Positions 1 through 12,268 of a DNA stretch of 64,000 nucleotides are shown here, piece by piece. The stretch comes from Macrocybe gigantea. Lineage: Eukaryota > Basidiomycota > Agaricomycetes > Agaricales > Callistosporiaceae. A model generated the notes under the pieces. It ran no database searches, was not told the DNA's origin, and saw only the letters and a list, made by a program, of their open reading frames with translations. Position numbers and translations under genes: made by a program. Location: contig SJRY01000320.1 of the NCBI GenBank assembly GCA_011319805.1, positions 372,001-436,000 on the forward strand, in the 5' to 3' direction. Every line of letters begins with the position of its first letter. The stretch's first letter is position 1.

Positions 1-700
1 CTACGAATGGTGAGTGTGCTTATTGGTTTCCGTTGTCTGAGTTGTTGACTCCAAGGAAAAAGGCATGTCATCGTATCTGGCGACACCTGCTCTCTGATAG
101 CAGCCTCATACGGGATAACGTTCGACCAGCTGCGCACATGGAATCCGCAGCTCGACGCTCAGTGCTCAAACCTTCTTCTTGGCGATGCGCAAGTGTCCAT
201 TTCCCTCGAGTGTTGTATGGAAACCGTTTAACTTGACATTTTGATATTCAGATACTGCGTCAATGGAGGATCTACCACAACGACGACACCCACGACGACG
301 CCCACGCCGACACCGACGACAGTAACGCCTCCAGGACCAACGCAGCCTGGCATCCCCAGCAACTGCAACAAGTATGTCCTTCAGCAAGATGGTAAGTGGC
401 ACGCTCCCCAACAAACATCTCCGAGCATCAGACAAAACTTTGTTCATAGGCGTGTTCTGCTTCGACATGGCGCAAAACGCGGGAATAACGCTGGACCAGC
501 TCTATGCTTGGAACCCGGCGCTCAACGGGGACTGCTCGGGGCTGTGGGTAGGATATGCATATTGTGTTGGCGTGTCTTCGTCCTTTTCTGCCGCTACCAC
601 CTCTTCCTCTGCAGCACGCGCGTCTGCGAGCGCTGCGCGAAGGCTTGCAGAGAGGCATTTGCGCCAGCGGGTCGTAGACAGCGTCCGATCTTGGTTCTGA
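1..700 (+). CDS. LysM-domain protein, 5' partial
   Basis: The 3' part of a gene that starts left of the window. Spliced exons are 1..9, 63..188, 252..391 and 450..700. Two LysM modules are readable. The first runs from VIVSGDTC through FDQLRTWNP to GDAYCV, and the second contains FDMAQNAG, LDQLYAWNPALN and YAYCVGV. A Thr/Pro-rich linker of about 30 residues joins them, and a Ser/Ala-rich tail ends at the stop. LysM modules bind chitin or related N-acetylglucosamine polymers, and fungal proteins of this layout are normally secreted. The signal peptide would lie outside the window. The second intron (189..251) begins with GC, not GT; only that donor joins the two coding blocks in frame. The domain call is solid, but whether it is an effector or a cell-wall protein cannot be decided here. 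Confidence 0.85.
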
Positions 701-1803
701 ATAATAATTGTATCCTCTCAAAAATATATTTCTGGCGCTTTTGTTTTTTTTTTAGCGAAAATCAATCGTTGTTGCTGAGAAGGCATGGTCATGGCAGTGA
801 CAGCATGGCTACGTACTCCGACTTGCGGTGAGCTGAGCCTCGTGCGTCAGAGTCTCACAAAGCCAGCGCGTCCTCGCGCTCGTCGAGATGCTCCAAAATC
901 CCAAAGCTCGGCCGGTATACACCCGATCGCGGCGCTGCAACATAACACGAAGCAGCCCACAGGTCTGCAACGCGACTTTACACCCGAGACACGCTCGCCC
1001 CGGCGGCGCGTCGCGCTGCGAGATGGGGGTTCAAAGTACGCGAACGGCACTGCAGCCATGAACCGCGTGATGTCGTCTACGGCGAGGCAGGGTAGAACCT
1101 GCCCTCGGTATCGTATACAGCGCCGAACGCACCTAGGTCATCTAAAGAAGGTCGCCCCAAATGCCCACAGACGGTGCACGCCGGGTTTGACGAGGACGTG
1201 AAAAAGACCCGCGCGACATGGGAAAAGCAGGACGCTGGGCCCGTTTTTTTTTTTCCTGTTCTTTTCTGTTCTTTTCTTTTTTTTTTTTTTTGAGAGCGCA
1301 AGTTACGGCGGCACGCAGAATGTGCATGCGGTTGTATATATGGCGTAAACGAATCGACCACGCCGCCCGCGCTGCGAAGAGTCTCGTCCGAGAGGATTAT
1401 AACGAAACGGTATATCGATCATATGCAAGTGTCGGAAGGCCCTCCTGCGTGTTGTCCCTCCAGTGCAGACAACGCTTGCAGAGTCTCTCCGTAAAATGTC
1501 GAATCATGATCAAAACAAATCCCCATCTCTCTTTAAAGCTGTTTTTCAAAGAGAAATCATAGTCTGCATGTGCCATAATATGTTATAGGTGCCTAAACAT
1601 AAAACGACTGGACGTGAAGGCAGTTGCTTCCTCTCTGTCCTCCTCTTGCTCCTCAACGCAGAAGGAAAGCCATTCTAAGAAGAGGAAGGAGGGAAAAAAA
1701 AGCAATGTGCAGACAACAGCAATTCCATTCGTACAGTTGGAAAAGGGGTAAGAGCAGAAGAGAGAAAGAACGCGCGCGAGAGTGCAATGTAGCGATAACT
1801 TTT
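701..1803. other. intergenic, no gene seen
   Basis: No reading frame in this stretch resembles a protein. It holds T-rich tracts near 1246-1290 and the 3' flanks of the LysM gene (left) and the uL2 gene (right, opposite strand). Confidence 0.5.
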
Positions 1804-2765
1804 TTAGACCTCCTTGACCTTGACGGTACCGCGCAGGAGACCGGTCCGGCGAGCGGCGATGAGACCGACTTTTTGACCAGGGACGGCAGAACGGGCAATG
1901 GTGGATGCTTTTCCGATGTGTTGGTGGTTACCACCACCGTGCGGGTGATCAACAGGGTTCATAGCAACACCACGAGTACGAGGCCAGCTGCGCAAATATC
2001 AGCACAAGAACCACACCAAGGAGAGAACGACAAGACCAAAAACGTACTTGTAGCGCTTGGCCTTGTATTTGTGGTAGGCCCTGCCGGCCTTCAACAGCGG
2101 CTTATCGACCCTTCCACCACCAGCCACGATACCGATCGTCGCTCTCGCACTACCGCTGATCGTCTTCTTCGCGCCAGAGGGGAGCCGCACGCGCGTCTTG
2201 TTCTCATCCGGCGAATGGCCAATAATCGTCGCATAATTGCCCGACGTGCGCGCGAGGGCACCGCGGTCGCCGACCTTCTCCTCGACGTTGCAGATGATTG
2301 TTCCTTCCGGGCACTGGCTCACGGGCAGGACGTTGCCTACGGATAGCGTGGCCTTTTTGCCGCAGTAGACGAAAGCGCCGGTGTGCAGGCCTTCGGTGGC
2401 GATGAAGGTCTCTTTGCGCAGCTTGTAACGGTACGGGTCCCGGAAGGCAACGCGGGCGAGAGGTGCACCGCTACATGGATCGTGCGCCGTGAGCGAAAAA
2501 AAAAAAAGACCGCATCAAGATCGCCGCAACAAACTCACCGGCCTGCATCGTGGATGATCTCAGTAACGACACCCCGAATGTAACCATTTCGTTCAGCGAA
2601 ATCGAGCTTGCGAAGCTGAGCGGGGGCCTTGTTGTGGTGGGTGTGCGCTTTGAACTAGAAAACGGCATAGAAACCGTCATCGCACCTAGATGAGACACCC
2701 TTCTAAAGTTGCGACAGACGTACGATTGCGTGCGAGCGCCTTTGTGCCCTAATAACCCGACCCAT
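1804..2765 (-). CDS. RPL2: 60S ribosomal protein uL2 (RPL2/RPL8)
   Basis: Cytosolic large-subunit ribosomal protein uL2, which helps form the peptidyl-transferase region of the 60S subunit. The coding exons on the minus strand are 2724..2765, 2539..2654, 2048..2470 and 1804..1987, giving 254 residues, the same length as yeast Rpl2. The start MGRVIRAQR, the block [12 protein letters not shown], the loop [20 protein letters not shown] and the highly conserved [19 protein letters not shown] segment are all visible. All four exons stay in frame with no damage. Upstream, a likely 5'UTR intron occupies 2780..2996 (donor GTGAGT, acceptor CTGACAG ending 14 nt before the ATG), a common arrangement in ribosomal protein genes. 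The tripeptide RYN replaces the more usual RNS/RNC before WPRTRG, a minor difference at an exon junction. Confidence 0.95.
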
Positions 2766-2779
2766 TGTTTCGTATTTTT

Positions 2780-2996
2780 CTGTCAGAGAAAAAGAAAAGA
2801 AGTGTCAATCCGACTGGTTCAGGACGATAGCTTGGTGTGGAGAAGAAAAAGCGGAAAGCGTCATCCATCGACTGCCAAATCCATCCGACTCAAAATCCAT
2901 CTCAAACGACCATTTCTTCCACTCAAACGATTCCAAAAGGCAAGCAGCATGCATCTCTGAGAAGCATGGGAATGGAGGGTGGACGAGCATACTCAC
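2780..2996 (-). other. putative 5'UTR intron of the uL2 gene
   Basis: On the minus strand GTGAGT (at 2996) and CTGACAG (ending at 2780) flank 217 nt with no coding frame, just upstream of the uL2 start codon. Transcript evidence would be needed to confirm it. Confidence 0.45.
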
Positions 2997-5509
2997 ACCT
3001 TAAGTCTTGAGGAACAGCGTATCCGACGTTGTCGTGTTTTCGTCCCGCCTCGCAGTTGTGTTGTAAGGCCAAACACAGTCAAGCTATTACGTAATCATGT
3101 ACTTTCTCGGAGCAACTTTTCACTTTGTTCAAACGTTCGAAACTAACGATCACCACTTCTGGCACGCCGTATATCTCATACCATAGTACCGTTCTGAGTA
3201 CTGCGATTGTTTTCTGCAGCGAATTGGGATACCTCACACAATTTGATGAATGTTTACAACATATATTCAGTTATCCTCCTGTCAACACGGGCTGTGACAG
3301 GAAGCTAATATCTGCATCCATACTGACAAACAGGGGCAATTCCATGCGTGATGGAGTGGTACGACGCTTCAGAGAATAGGATATTTGAATAATGTCCGCT
3401 GCGGAGGGGCGGTATGGACCGCACATGCATTGCAATCGCTGCTAAAACACAGCGACTCAACTCTGCAACATCCTTCTTTTGCTCTACATGTGTTCCTGTG
3501 CGTGCGAGGACGACTACGTGATGAAGTGATGATTCCTGAACTTGATAGCCTGAACGAATCAGCGCCTGCAGACACCTTCGCCAGGTGGCCTCTCATTCAG
3601 TAAATTAAGATGACAGGATTATTCTTTCGTTTTGGCATCGGAACGAGAGCGCTGTAAAGACGGTGACAAGGCCACTTCAGACCAAGTAGGTTGCCAAACT
3701 TGTTGCCTCGCCGAGAAGAGTGTAATGCACTCGACGGCCTGTTTTATTGGGCAATTGAACCCGGGAGGGGTATGCGTGCATTTTGGCAGGCCCAAGTGCT
3801 ATAAGCCGTCTCCGCCTGCTTTGCACATCACGTATCGAAGCAGCGAGAGCTGTCCTTTTAACGTGAGCCGATGGCGAATCAGCAATCTCCAATTTGGTAG
3901 AAGCAGAGCACCTAGTAGATGAGGAAGAAGTTTCCCGTAATTGCAGTGTTTCTACCATCCTCGATGGTTGCGGTTCCTGTTCTTTAGAGGGGGAACATGT
4001 CTGCACGATACCCGCGGATTATTGTCGAGATCGACGATTGAGATTATACGGAATCGCCGGACCGCGCATGATCCAAAGCATAGGAAGGATGGAAAGAACG
4101 GCGAGGGATGGCTGACGACAACAGCGATCCTTAAATACGCCGAGACTTGCGGCTGACAAGTCTCACTTGCCCGCTGTATTCTGCCAGAAAGAACGATTGG
4201 CTGACGACTTGGGCTGGTATAGGATCCCTACAGAATTCTATGATATGCGGAATAGGGTGATTGTTTTGAATACTCCGACGGTCATTGAGAGAGCGCATAA
4301 TTGATTGTGCCAGTGTTCTATATGCCTGACATGCTACCTTGGACGGGTTCGCGAACCATTACACAGCTGCCTCGTGGCCTGTGTGATACGAGTGATTTGC
4401 GGATGAAGAAGGCACGGGCCAGCAACGACAGTGGTCTCGAAAAAGAGATGTTTCATCTCGGTTTTATGCCTGTGAACTGAGAGGGGTAAAAGGAGACTGA
4501 CAGATTCTGCACGTTCTTTAATACACCGGGAGTGGAGGCTGACAAGTATGATGCGTCTAATGATAGTTCTTTCACATGGGAGTGATCGGTGGACAACTGG
4601 GATCTGTATGAGATCCGTCCAGAAGAGGGACGGACGAGGTGTTGATATATGTGCACTGTCATCAGCGTATATGCGCGGTGATGATACAGAATTCGGTTAC
4701 CACCGACGTCGAGAAAAAAAAGGATGATGAAATGTAACCGAATGTTGCACAAAAGGACATCGAGGCGGCCTAGGCAATTTGCAATGGAAATCGACATGAG
4801 CATCTATGTATCAGGAGAAGATTCGCAGACGATCATTGCGACAGCGGTGACGTTAACGGTCGTTTAAGGGGCACGCTGGCTGTCGTTTTGGACAGCGATA
4901 ATCTTCAGGTACGGTGGTGTGTAATGTGAAAAAGTAAGAGATGGCATCGGCAGAAGATGGGCCGACGAGAAGAGAGATGGGTGATGGAAGTGTTGTGAGC
5001 AGAAATGACGAGTGTCAGGGGCCACGCGGGTGATGCCACCCGGATGGAAATTATACATGGAATTGAAGGTTTCTCTGCCGGATTGAAAGGAGAGGCTCGA
5101 GGACGGGGTGTGGTGATTGGGTGATGGATGATTTAGACTCCGCTTGTCTTGGAGACGGTCACACGGAAAAGTGAGTTTGGGCGGTGTGTTTTCCGCCTTC
5201 AGCCAGCTGGGACCGTGCTACATACGCCTCCCAAGCCAACGCACATCATTTTTTTTGTCTCGCAGACATCAATCCAAGCCTAGTCCTCTCCGTCCCCTCG
5301 GCTCCTCCGCACCGCCCCGCCCCCCTGTAGATCCTCCGGCTTCCCGCGCAGTAAAAAAAAAATCAAAGCAGCGCCCGGCCGGCTACATCACAGACTCATA
5401 ATCCAACGCATAACGCACCACAAAAGAGACCCCTTTTCCAGGAGGGACGTAAATAACAAAAAAAGGACGCACCTATTTCCGGCCAAGTAGGAGGGGGTTG
5501 TAATAAATT
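2997..5509. other. long intergenic stretch, no gene recognised
   Basis: About 2.5 kb between the divergent uL2 and SSXT genes. Only short open frames with no family resemblance are present on either strand. It should contain both promoters. The C-rich segment near 5270-5345 and the A-rich tracts near 5350 and 5457 lie just upstream of the SSXT start. Confidence 0.45.
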
Positions 5510-8500
5510 ATGATTCATCTCGATCGCGGACACCACATCGACTGGTCCGCCGCCGCCCTGTCACCCAAAGACAATCCCGCCCAGCAGGTCCGCAACCACG
5601 TCCCCGCCTCCGACAGGAGCTCATCCCTCTCGCCCGCCCCCGACTCCGGTTCCCCACAACAACCCACATCACCCCCGCCCCCGGTTCCATCTTCTGACGA
5701 ACTCCAACCACCCTTACCGCTAAAAGGCGACACGGCCTCCACTCAGGCCGACGTTGCCTCCATTCCTCCTGCCGACCCCGACGCGGATGCGGCAGAGGTG
5801 AATGCCCTCGTGAACGGCGAGGCAGGAGGAGAGCAGGATGTCGGAATGGTGCCGCCAGAGACGGCAGACGGCGATGCGGGTGCGGAAAACGTTGGCGCGG
5901 ATGACGACGCGGGGGACAACGACGAGGCTGACGATGCACAGACGCGTCTTTCGACACCGTTGAGCGAGCTTTCGCCGCCGCCGCCTGATCAGGACGACGA
6001 GGTAGACCCGCCGCTGTCCACGACATCGCAGTTGGAGCAAGGGCAAGCCGCTTCTGTCGCGTCGGGCGAGAAGAGCACAGACGCGACGGCGGGGAGTGGC
6101 GATCCTGCTGCGTCTGCGCCTGCATCGTCATCACCCAAACCGACCAACGACCCGTCTTCACCGCGGCAGCGGCCGTCGCCCTCGTCCCAACCACCCATGC
6201 CATCGACGAAACAAAGTGTAACAGCACATCACCAGCCACCACAACATCAGCAGCAACAACACCCCCCTCACCAACCCAGCTCCAACCGTGCAACTCCGTC
6301 CTTCGACTCGCCCACGACGCCGACCGGCCCCAATTCCAGTGATCCCAAAGTCGTCCTCATCCTCGAACTCAACGTAGAGCTTTTAAAGTAACCCCGATTC
6401 ACCCTTGATTCCTTACTGTATGCGCTCGATTTTGACGTTTTCACTCGTTTTGTAGAATCTGCATGGAGTGCCAGAGCAGGGGTCTCGCAAACTCGGAGCC
6501 AAAGTTTCAACAGCAAGTGTCCCCTCCATTTCCTCCCTCGGATCTTAATAGTCATATAAAATCTAGGTACTTTGTCCGTTTGCAGTCTAACCTGACATGG
6601 CTAGCCAACGCTGCCGATTTGCACAGTCGCCAAGGTGTAAGCAATCCTCTCTCCTTCCCTTCGTTTATCCTCCTCATCTGCCTTGCTAAACGTACTCGTG
6701 CACAGAACCAGCAAGTCCCGCTGCCGACCATGGATCCGCCTCCGCTGCTCGAGTTTGTGTCGACAGAGCGCGTACAACAGCTCTACGCGGAGCTCCCGAC
6801 GCTTTTTGCAAAGGAGATCGCTCGCAGGCAGATGCATAGACCCGCACAGCAGCAGCAACAGCCAAACGCATTGCACTCCTCATCGGGCGGACACGAGAGG
6901 CTTCAGCCGCCAGGCATGAACTTGCCAGCCGCAGGCCTTGTGAACGGGGCCACAGCCTCAGCCGCCGCCGCCGGCATGCCAAATGTTGGGTTGAAGAGGG
7001 AGAGGCCGGACGAGGTTGCGCTGGGCAGCGAGCTGGGCGGGTTGGCAAAGAGAAGAAACACGGGAGGTGCTGGTGGTGTGGACATGTCGGTGGAAGGGAT
7101 GATGCCTCCTCCCTTGCCTGGCTCTGTCCCGCCTGGGCTGCAGCAAGCGCGGCTCCAGGCTCAGCGCGCGCAACACCCACAACAACAGCAACAGCAGCCG
7201 TCGCACCCGACACCGCCGCACCCGAGCCAGTCGCCGCGTCATATGTTGTCGCAGCGGCCGTCCCCGCCTTCGCAGCAAGCCCAAGCCCAAGGCCAACAAT
7301 CAGGTGGAGAAGGCCGGCAGTCGCCGTCTGCTTTGAACCCGGCCGCCTTGGCCGCTGCCGGTGGGATCCCGGACCCGCAGATGGCGGCTGCTGCTGCCGC
7401 TGCGAATCGGGAGAGGGTGAGGCAGGCTCAGATTCGCGCGGCGCAGGTGCAGTTCCAGCAGCAGCAGCAACAGCAACAACAACAGCAGGTGGCAGCTCAG
7501 CAACAGGCGCAACAGCAGGCGGCGGCCCAGCACCAGGCCCAGCAGCAACATCAACATCAACAGCAGGGAGGCGCACACCAGTTGCAACAAGGGCAAGGAC
7601 AAGGGCAGGGACAGGGACAAGGTGCGGGTGTAGGAGGCAGCATGACGATCAACGGGATTCCGACGAACGCGAACATGCAGCAGGTGCTGCAGATCCTGCA
7701 AACGCCGAATCATCCCTTTGTGCAGTATATGATGAAGCTCGTACCTGGTTTCATGACCCTTCCTGTAGGGATGCAGGTGCAGAAGATGCTCATGGCCCAG
7801 GTGCGTTTTGTTTTTAGTGCCGTTCCTTCTTTTATTCCCTTTAGTTGCGAGGGAAAGAGTTGATCTGAGACTTGTTCGTCTGTCGCAGAATGCGTTGCAG
7901 GCGAGACATCAGCAAGATCAACAGCAGCATCCGTCACAACAGCAGCAGCAGGGGCAGCAAGCGCAACCGGGGCATCATCCTCACATGCAACCGCAGCAGC
8001 AGCAGCAGCCCCCCATGTCGCTCTCCCAGCAAGCGCAGACGCAACGCGGCGCGCCTGGGTCGATGCGCGCTCAGGCCGCGCCCATGGGCATGTCTAGTGG
8101 TGGCGGGGGTGTGGGACCGGGAGCAGGAGCAGGAGGGTATGCGCCGCCTGGACCAAGCTCGAGCCCCGTTTCGGGGATGCCGCCGCCGCATTCGCCCATG
8201 GTGTCCCAGGCGCAGGCGAACCATTTGTTTTCGCTTGGCGTGTCTCAGGGCCCGTCTTCGTCATCGGCGCCCAATGGCGGTGTTGGTATGGCTGGGGGCG
8301 CAGGGATGGGGGGAATCAATATGGCTGCGATGGGCATGGGCATGGGCAACATTGCGCACCAGCAGCATCAGCGTCAGCTTTACCTCATGCAGCAGCAGCA
8401 GCAGTCCCGCATAGCTGCCGCTGGTGGCGTTGGCGTTGGCATGAGCATGGGCAGTGGTACCGGTGGAGGAAGCATTGGTGGTGGGAACCCGGGTGGCAAC

Positions 8501-9490
8501 CTGAATCCGAATGCAGGCATGGGCATGGGTATGATGAACAACATGAACATGAACATGAACCCGCAGCAGCTCGCGTTTATGCAGGAGCAGCGGTTGTTCA
8601 GGGAACAACAACAACAACAACAGCAGCAGCAGCAGCAGCACCAACAGCATCAACAACATCAGCAGCGCATGGCTGCTGCCGCTGCGTCGGCGGGTTCGCC
8701 TGTGCATATGGGTGGTGCCGACCCGTTCGGCATGTCTGGTGGCGGAATGGGAGGCGGTGGGATGGGTGGTGGAGGAGGTGCAGGGGTTGTGCCGCCTGGT
8801 CGGTCAAGCTCGACGATTCCGGGCATCGCGCGGAGCATGCGGTCACCTTCTGATGGACAGGGCATGGGTATGATGGGTGTCGGTGTTGGCGTTGGGTCGC
8901 CGATGACGCCTCGCGCAGGGCCGACGCGCGCGCTGTCGATGGGGCAGGAGGATTATCAGCGCTTGATGGTCGCGCAGCAGCAGCAACAACATCTTCGGAG
9001 GGGTATGACGCCCGTCCCGCCTGGGTCGGGGCCGCAGCAGCAACATCAACAACAGCAACAGCACCCATCGTCGTCCTCGTCGTATGCTATGTCGCCTCCT
9101 GGCGCTGTTGGCGTGCCTGGTTCCTCGCCTTCGCCGTCTGCGGGGCACAACCACAACATGAACCGGTCGCCGTCTGCTGTCCCTCTATCAGCAGCCTCGC
9201 CGCCGTCTATGTCAGCTGGACCGGCGTCGGTATCCACGTCGGGGACGTCGCCGCCGGGCTCGGTCGGTAGCGCCAGTGGTGGGACGTCTGTGATGGATCC
9301 TATGCAGCAGCTGCGGCGTATGTCTGCTACGCCTCAGCAGCAGCAGCAACCGCAGCAGCAACAGATGCAGCCACCGGGGTTTGGCGGGATGGGCAGCGTC
9401 GGGTTTGGAGGCATGGGCGATGATCTGACGGCGGGGATGTCGCTGGACACGACGCTGACTAGCGAGTTTGATTTCTTGAACTGGGCTTGA
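5510..9490 (+). CDS. SSXT (SS18-like) domain glutamine-rich co-activator
   Basis: Exons are 5510..6387, 6456..6512, 6567..6636, 6706..7800 and 7889..9490, giving 1,233 residues. A disordered acidic and Pro/Ser-rich N-terminus of about 275 residues precedes an SSXT domain at roughly 278-335, with ILELNVELLKICMECQ and LQSNLTWLANAADL. This is the helix pair by which animal SS18/CREST and plant GIF/AN3 join SWI/SNF-type remodellers. The remaining roughly 900 residues are low complexity: poly-Gln, Gln/His runs, and Gly/Met-rich and Ser/Pro-rich blocks, as expected of a transcriptional activation region. The protein is several times longer than SS18. The intron at 6513..6566 uses a GC donor and sits inside the domain. 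It is 54 nt with no stop, so retention would add 18 residues. A BAF/SWI-SNF role is inferred from the domain. Confidence 0.82.
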
Positions 9491-10684
9491 TTGCTCGTCG
9501 TCGTTGCCTGTTTTTCTTTCTTTCTGATTCTTTCGGTTCTTTTCTGCGTCTTCGGCCATTCTTGACACGACCTGCACGCCCGCCCGACGAGTATGATTTT
9601 ACCTCTCCCCACTATCATCGGTATCCGTACGCACGCAAAGACACGTGTCAACGTCCTTCGTCGGCTGTCCCATTTGGGCGGAAACTCTGAAGATGAGAAC
9701 CGATGGACACGAGACAGGCGATGGACGGACGGCACAAAGGAAACAAGAGAAAAAAAATGGACTGATTAGCCCTATATATATCACGCTTCCAACACCCCCC
9801 CCACCACCACAGGGAAAGAAAAACGCAAATATCAAATACCAAACGAGGCAGGGACGGGAACGAAACGGTTGACGTCAATTTTTAGTTTGCTGCGAATTCG
9901 GGCCCTGAAGGGACGCGTGTTTTGTTGCTGCTTCTTCATTCTGGCCTTGGATCCCTGTCAGCGATTGCTTCCCTTCTCTCTCTCTTTTCCTTACCCTCCC
10001 CCTCTTCCTTTTTATGCAAAATTGTGCTGTTCCTGATCGGCGCAGTGGGTGCTTTTATTTGACTCGGGCCCCCGTTGCTGAATGGCTTACCATCCCAATC
10101 GGTGCATGTGATGTCCCTCCGATTCATAGTCCGGTCCTTTCGCTGCGGTCTTCCGACACGTCCGCGTCCTCTCCACGTCCGCAACCCTCCGCTTCTCGTT
10201 TCCTTCCTTTCGCACTTGTATATCCGTCCTTTTCCTTTGCACGTTCTTGCCCCTTTGGATGGAGATGACGACTTTTGGTTTTTCCGTTTTCCGTTCCTTT
10301 GTTCGCCGTGAATTACCATCATACTCTGCTGGGTTTAATGTATATAATGACCGAGAGTCTCTCCGCCCTCTTCTTTATTCCCCTCTTCTCTTTGCTTATA
10401 TCTGTGTCTAATTCCTGTCGTCCCTGACTTACTGACCGGATTTTTCTTTCTATCATGCGGTTTTTCTTTTTCTCTTTTTTTTTTTTACTGTATGTATATT
10501 GTTTTGTATTGCTTCCTCTAGTGATGAAGAAAAGTATTGGTTTCAAGTATGTTACGAGTCTTGAACGCGGTTTATCGCGATATTTGATCTGATCGTGCCG
10601 CTTCTGGTCACCCTGAGTCCCCCTCTTCATCGTCTCCCTCGTCTCCTTCGGGATTTCCTTATTCCTCTTTTTGTCGCGATATTC
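9491..10684. other. intergenic, no gene seen
   Basis: 3' flank of the SSXT gene and upstream region of the SH3 gene. It is pyrimidine-rich from about 9960 to 10320, with a T tract near 10475-10485. No supported coding frame was found. Confidence 0.45.
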
Positions 10685-12164
10685 ATGGTCTTTGCAAATC
10701 TCGGAAACCACGAGAAAGAGGCGTTCTTCAACCTCCTCGACGAGTGAGCAAACGGATGGTTTTCTTATTTTGCTTTGCTGTACAACGATCTGACCCCCCG
10801 CATCCGACGGCACGCACAACCTCAAACCCAAATTCCCGAAATACCGATTTCAATACACACCCTATGCCATCCATCCCCTTCCCCCGTCGACTCGCTCCTT
10901 CCCTTCGTCCCCACTGCGATATATCGAACCTTGTCAAAAAAAAAAAAACAAAATTCATATGTGACGTGATGTGAAAGATACTTTTCGTCCCGCCCTGAGA
11001 TCGTCGCGCGGCTTGGTAGCGACGACGTTGTAGGGGGTGGGGCGGCGGCTTCTGCGATTTCGAGAGCGTTTAATGTTGGTTCGGGTTTGAGCTCGGGGTC
11101 GAGCGTGAGCGGTGCGGGTGCGAGTGCGGGTGTGGGTGGATTGAGAGCTGGTGCTGGTGCTTCGCCGCCTCCTCGGCCTCCAGCACCGCCATCGAGGTTT
11201 TCTTCTGGCGGGACGAGCTCGAGGCAGAGCGGGAGCGGTGCTGCGCAGACGGGCAACGTGAGTATTCAGATTACATCCCGTTCCTCCCGGTCTTTTCAAG
11301 AACTTCATGGCTCGACTTGTCTGAACCACTCTCCTTGTTCGCTGATCTCGTGTTGATCATGCGTTAAAGGCCTCGGATGAGGAAGGTGAAGCTCCTACGA
11401 GCGTGGCCGGAAGGATCGCAGCGTTCTCTGCCAGGAACAGTACCTCCTCCATGGCGCCTCCAAGTCGATCGGGAGGCCCTCCACCTGTGGCAGCAAAGCC
11501 TAGTGCGGGCGGACTAGTGACATCTCAGGTTCTGCCTTCATTTTTCGTCTACGCATAATCCCAAGAAGCCGCTGACCACCCTCGACCGCCCTACCTGGTC
11601 GTTCTCTCCCTCCAGAAATTCGGGAGCATAGACACCTCGTCCAAGATGAACATGGTCAAATCGCTAGGCCCCGGCGGCAAGGACAAACCGCCGACACACG
11701 TCGCGCCGCCCGTTCCGTCGGCGTTTGCGGCCAAGAAAAACGAGTTTGGACCTCCGCCTACCAGGCGCGCCGACTTGGCCCCCCCTGTGCGACGGTCGCA
11801 GCCGCAGGTGGCTCAGCAGGAGGAACAGGAGGAAGAGGAACAGGCTGCTGAGGAGGAGGATGTTCGCGGCGAGTGGGCGGAAGCCTTGTATGATTACGAT
11901 GCACAGGTCAGCCTCGGCATGAAATTCTTCTTCGCGGTTTATGATGAGACTGACGTTTCCGACTGGGACAGGATGCGGGCGATTTGACCATAAAGGCGGA
12001 ACAACGCATACTGGTCACCGAAAAGTCGTCGAAAGACTGGTATGTTTCTCTGGCCATCCCCCTAACTTTGACAGCCATTTCTGACTCTCATCATCGGCAG
12101 GTGGACAGGGGAGGTGGATGGTCGCTCCGGTTTATTCCCAGCATCGTATGCAAAACTCTTATAG
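10685..12164 (+). CDS. SH3-domain protein with C-terminal SH3
   Basis: Six exons (10685..10743, 10978..11257, 11370..11528, 11616..11906, 11972..12039, 12101..12164) give 306 residues. The N-terminus MVFANLGNHEKEAFFNLLDEY is a short conserved block. A Gly/Ala/Ser- and Pro-rich middle with PPPRPP-type motifs follows, then an acidic Glu-rich stretch, and a single SH3 domain at about 251-306 with ALYDYDA, DWWTGE and GLFPASY. The protein ends five residues after that motif. Proteins with this layout usually bind proline-rich partners in cortical actin and endocytic assembly (compare yeast Lsb1/Pin3), but that role is inferred. The first intron (234 nt) is long for this window and could hide another exon, although the phases agree as given. 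Confidence 0.82.
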
Positions 12165-12268
12165 TCGTCATCATATCCAGATAGGACTGTGTCATCCCGT
12201 TTCTCTTGACCATTTATCCTGATAGGCAGCACTAAATTATTATGATTCTTGGAGGAAGAGATGAATTC

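Noticed and set aside
785..1562. Several 60-140 codon frames on both strands
   Set aside because: They overlap each other in different frames, lack splice-consistent extension and match no family.
4453..4803. Minus-strand frame of 116 codons with hydrophobic start
   Set aside because: No family likeness, no upstream or downstream exon in phase, and it lies in a long featureless stretch.
5508..6293. Minus-strand open frame of 261 codons
   Set aside because: Shadow of SSXT exon 1, Arg-rich by base composition.
6686..7576. Minus-strand open frame of 296 codons opposite the SSXT gene
   Set aside because: Antisense of CAG/CAA and Pro-rich codons gives long stop-free Leu/Ala-rich frames; no independent evidence.
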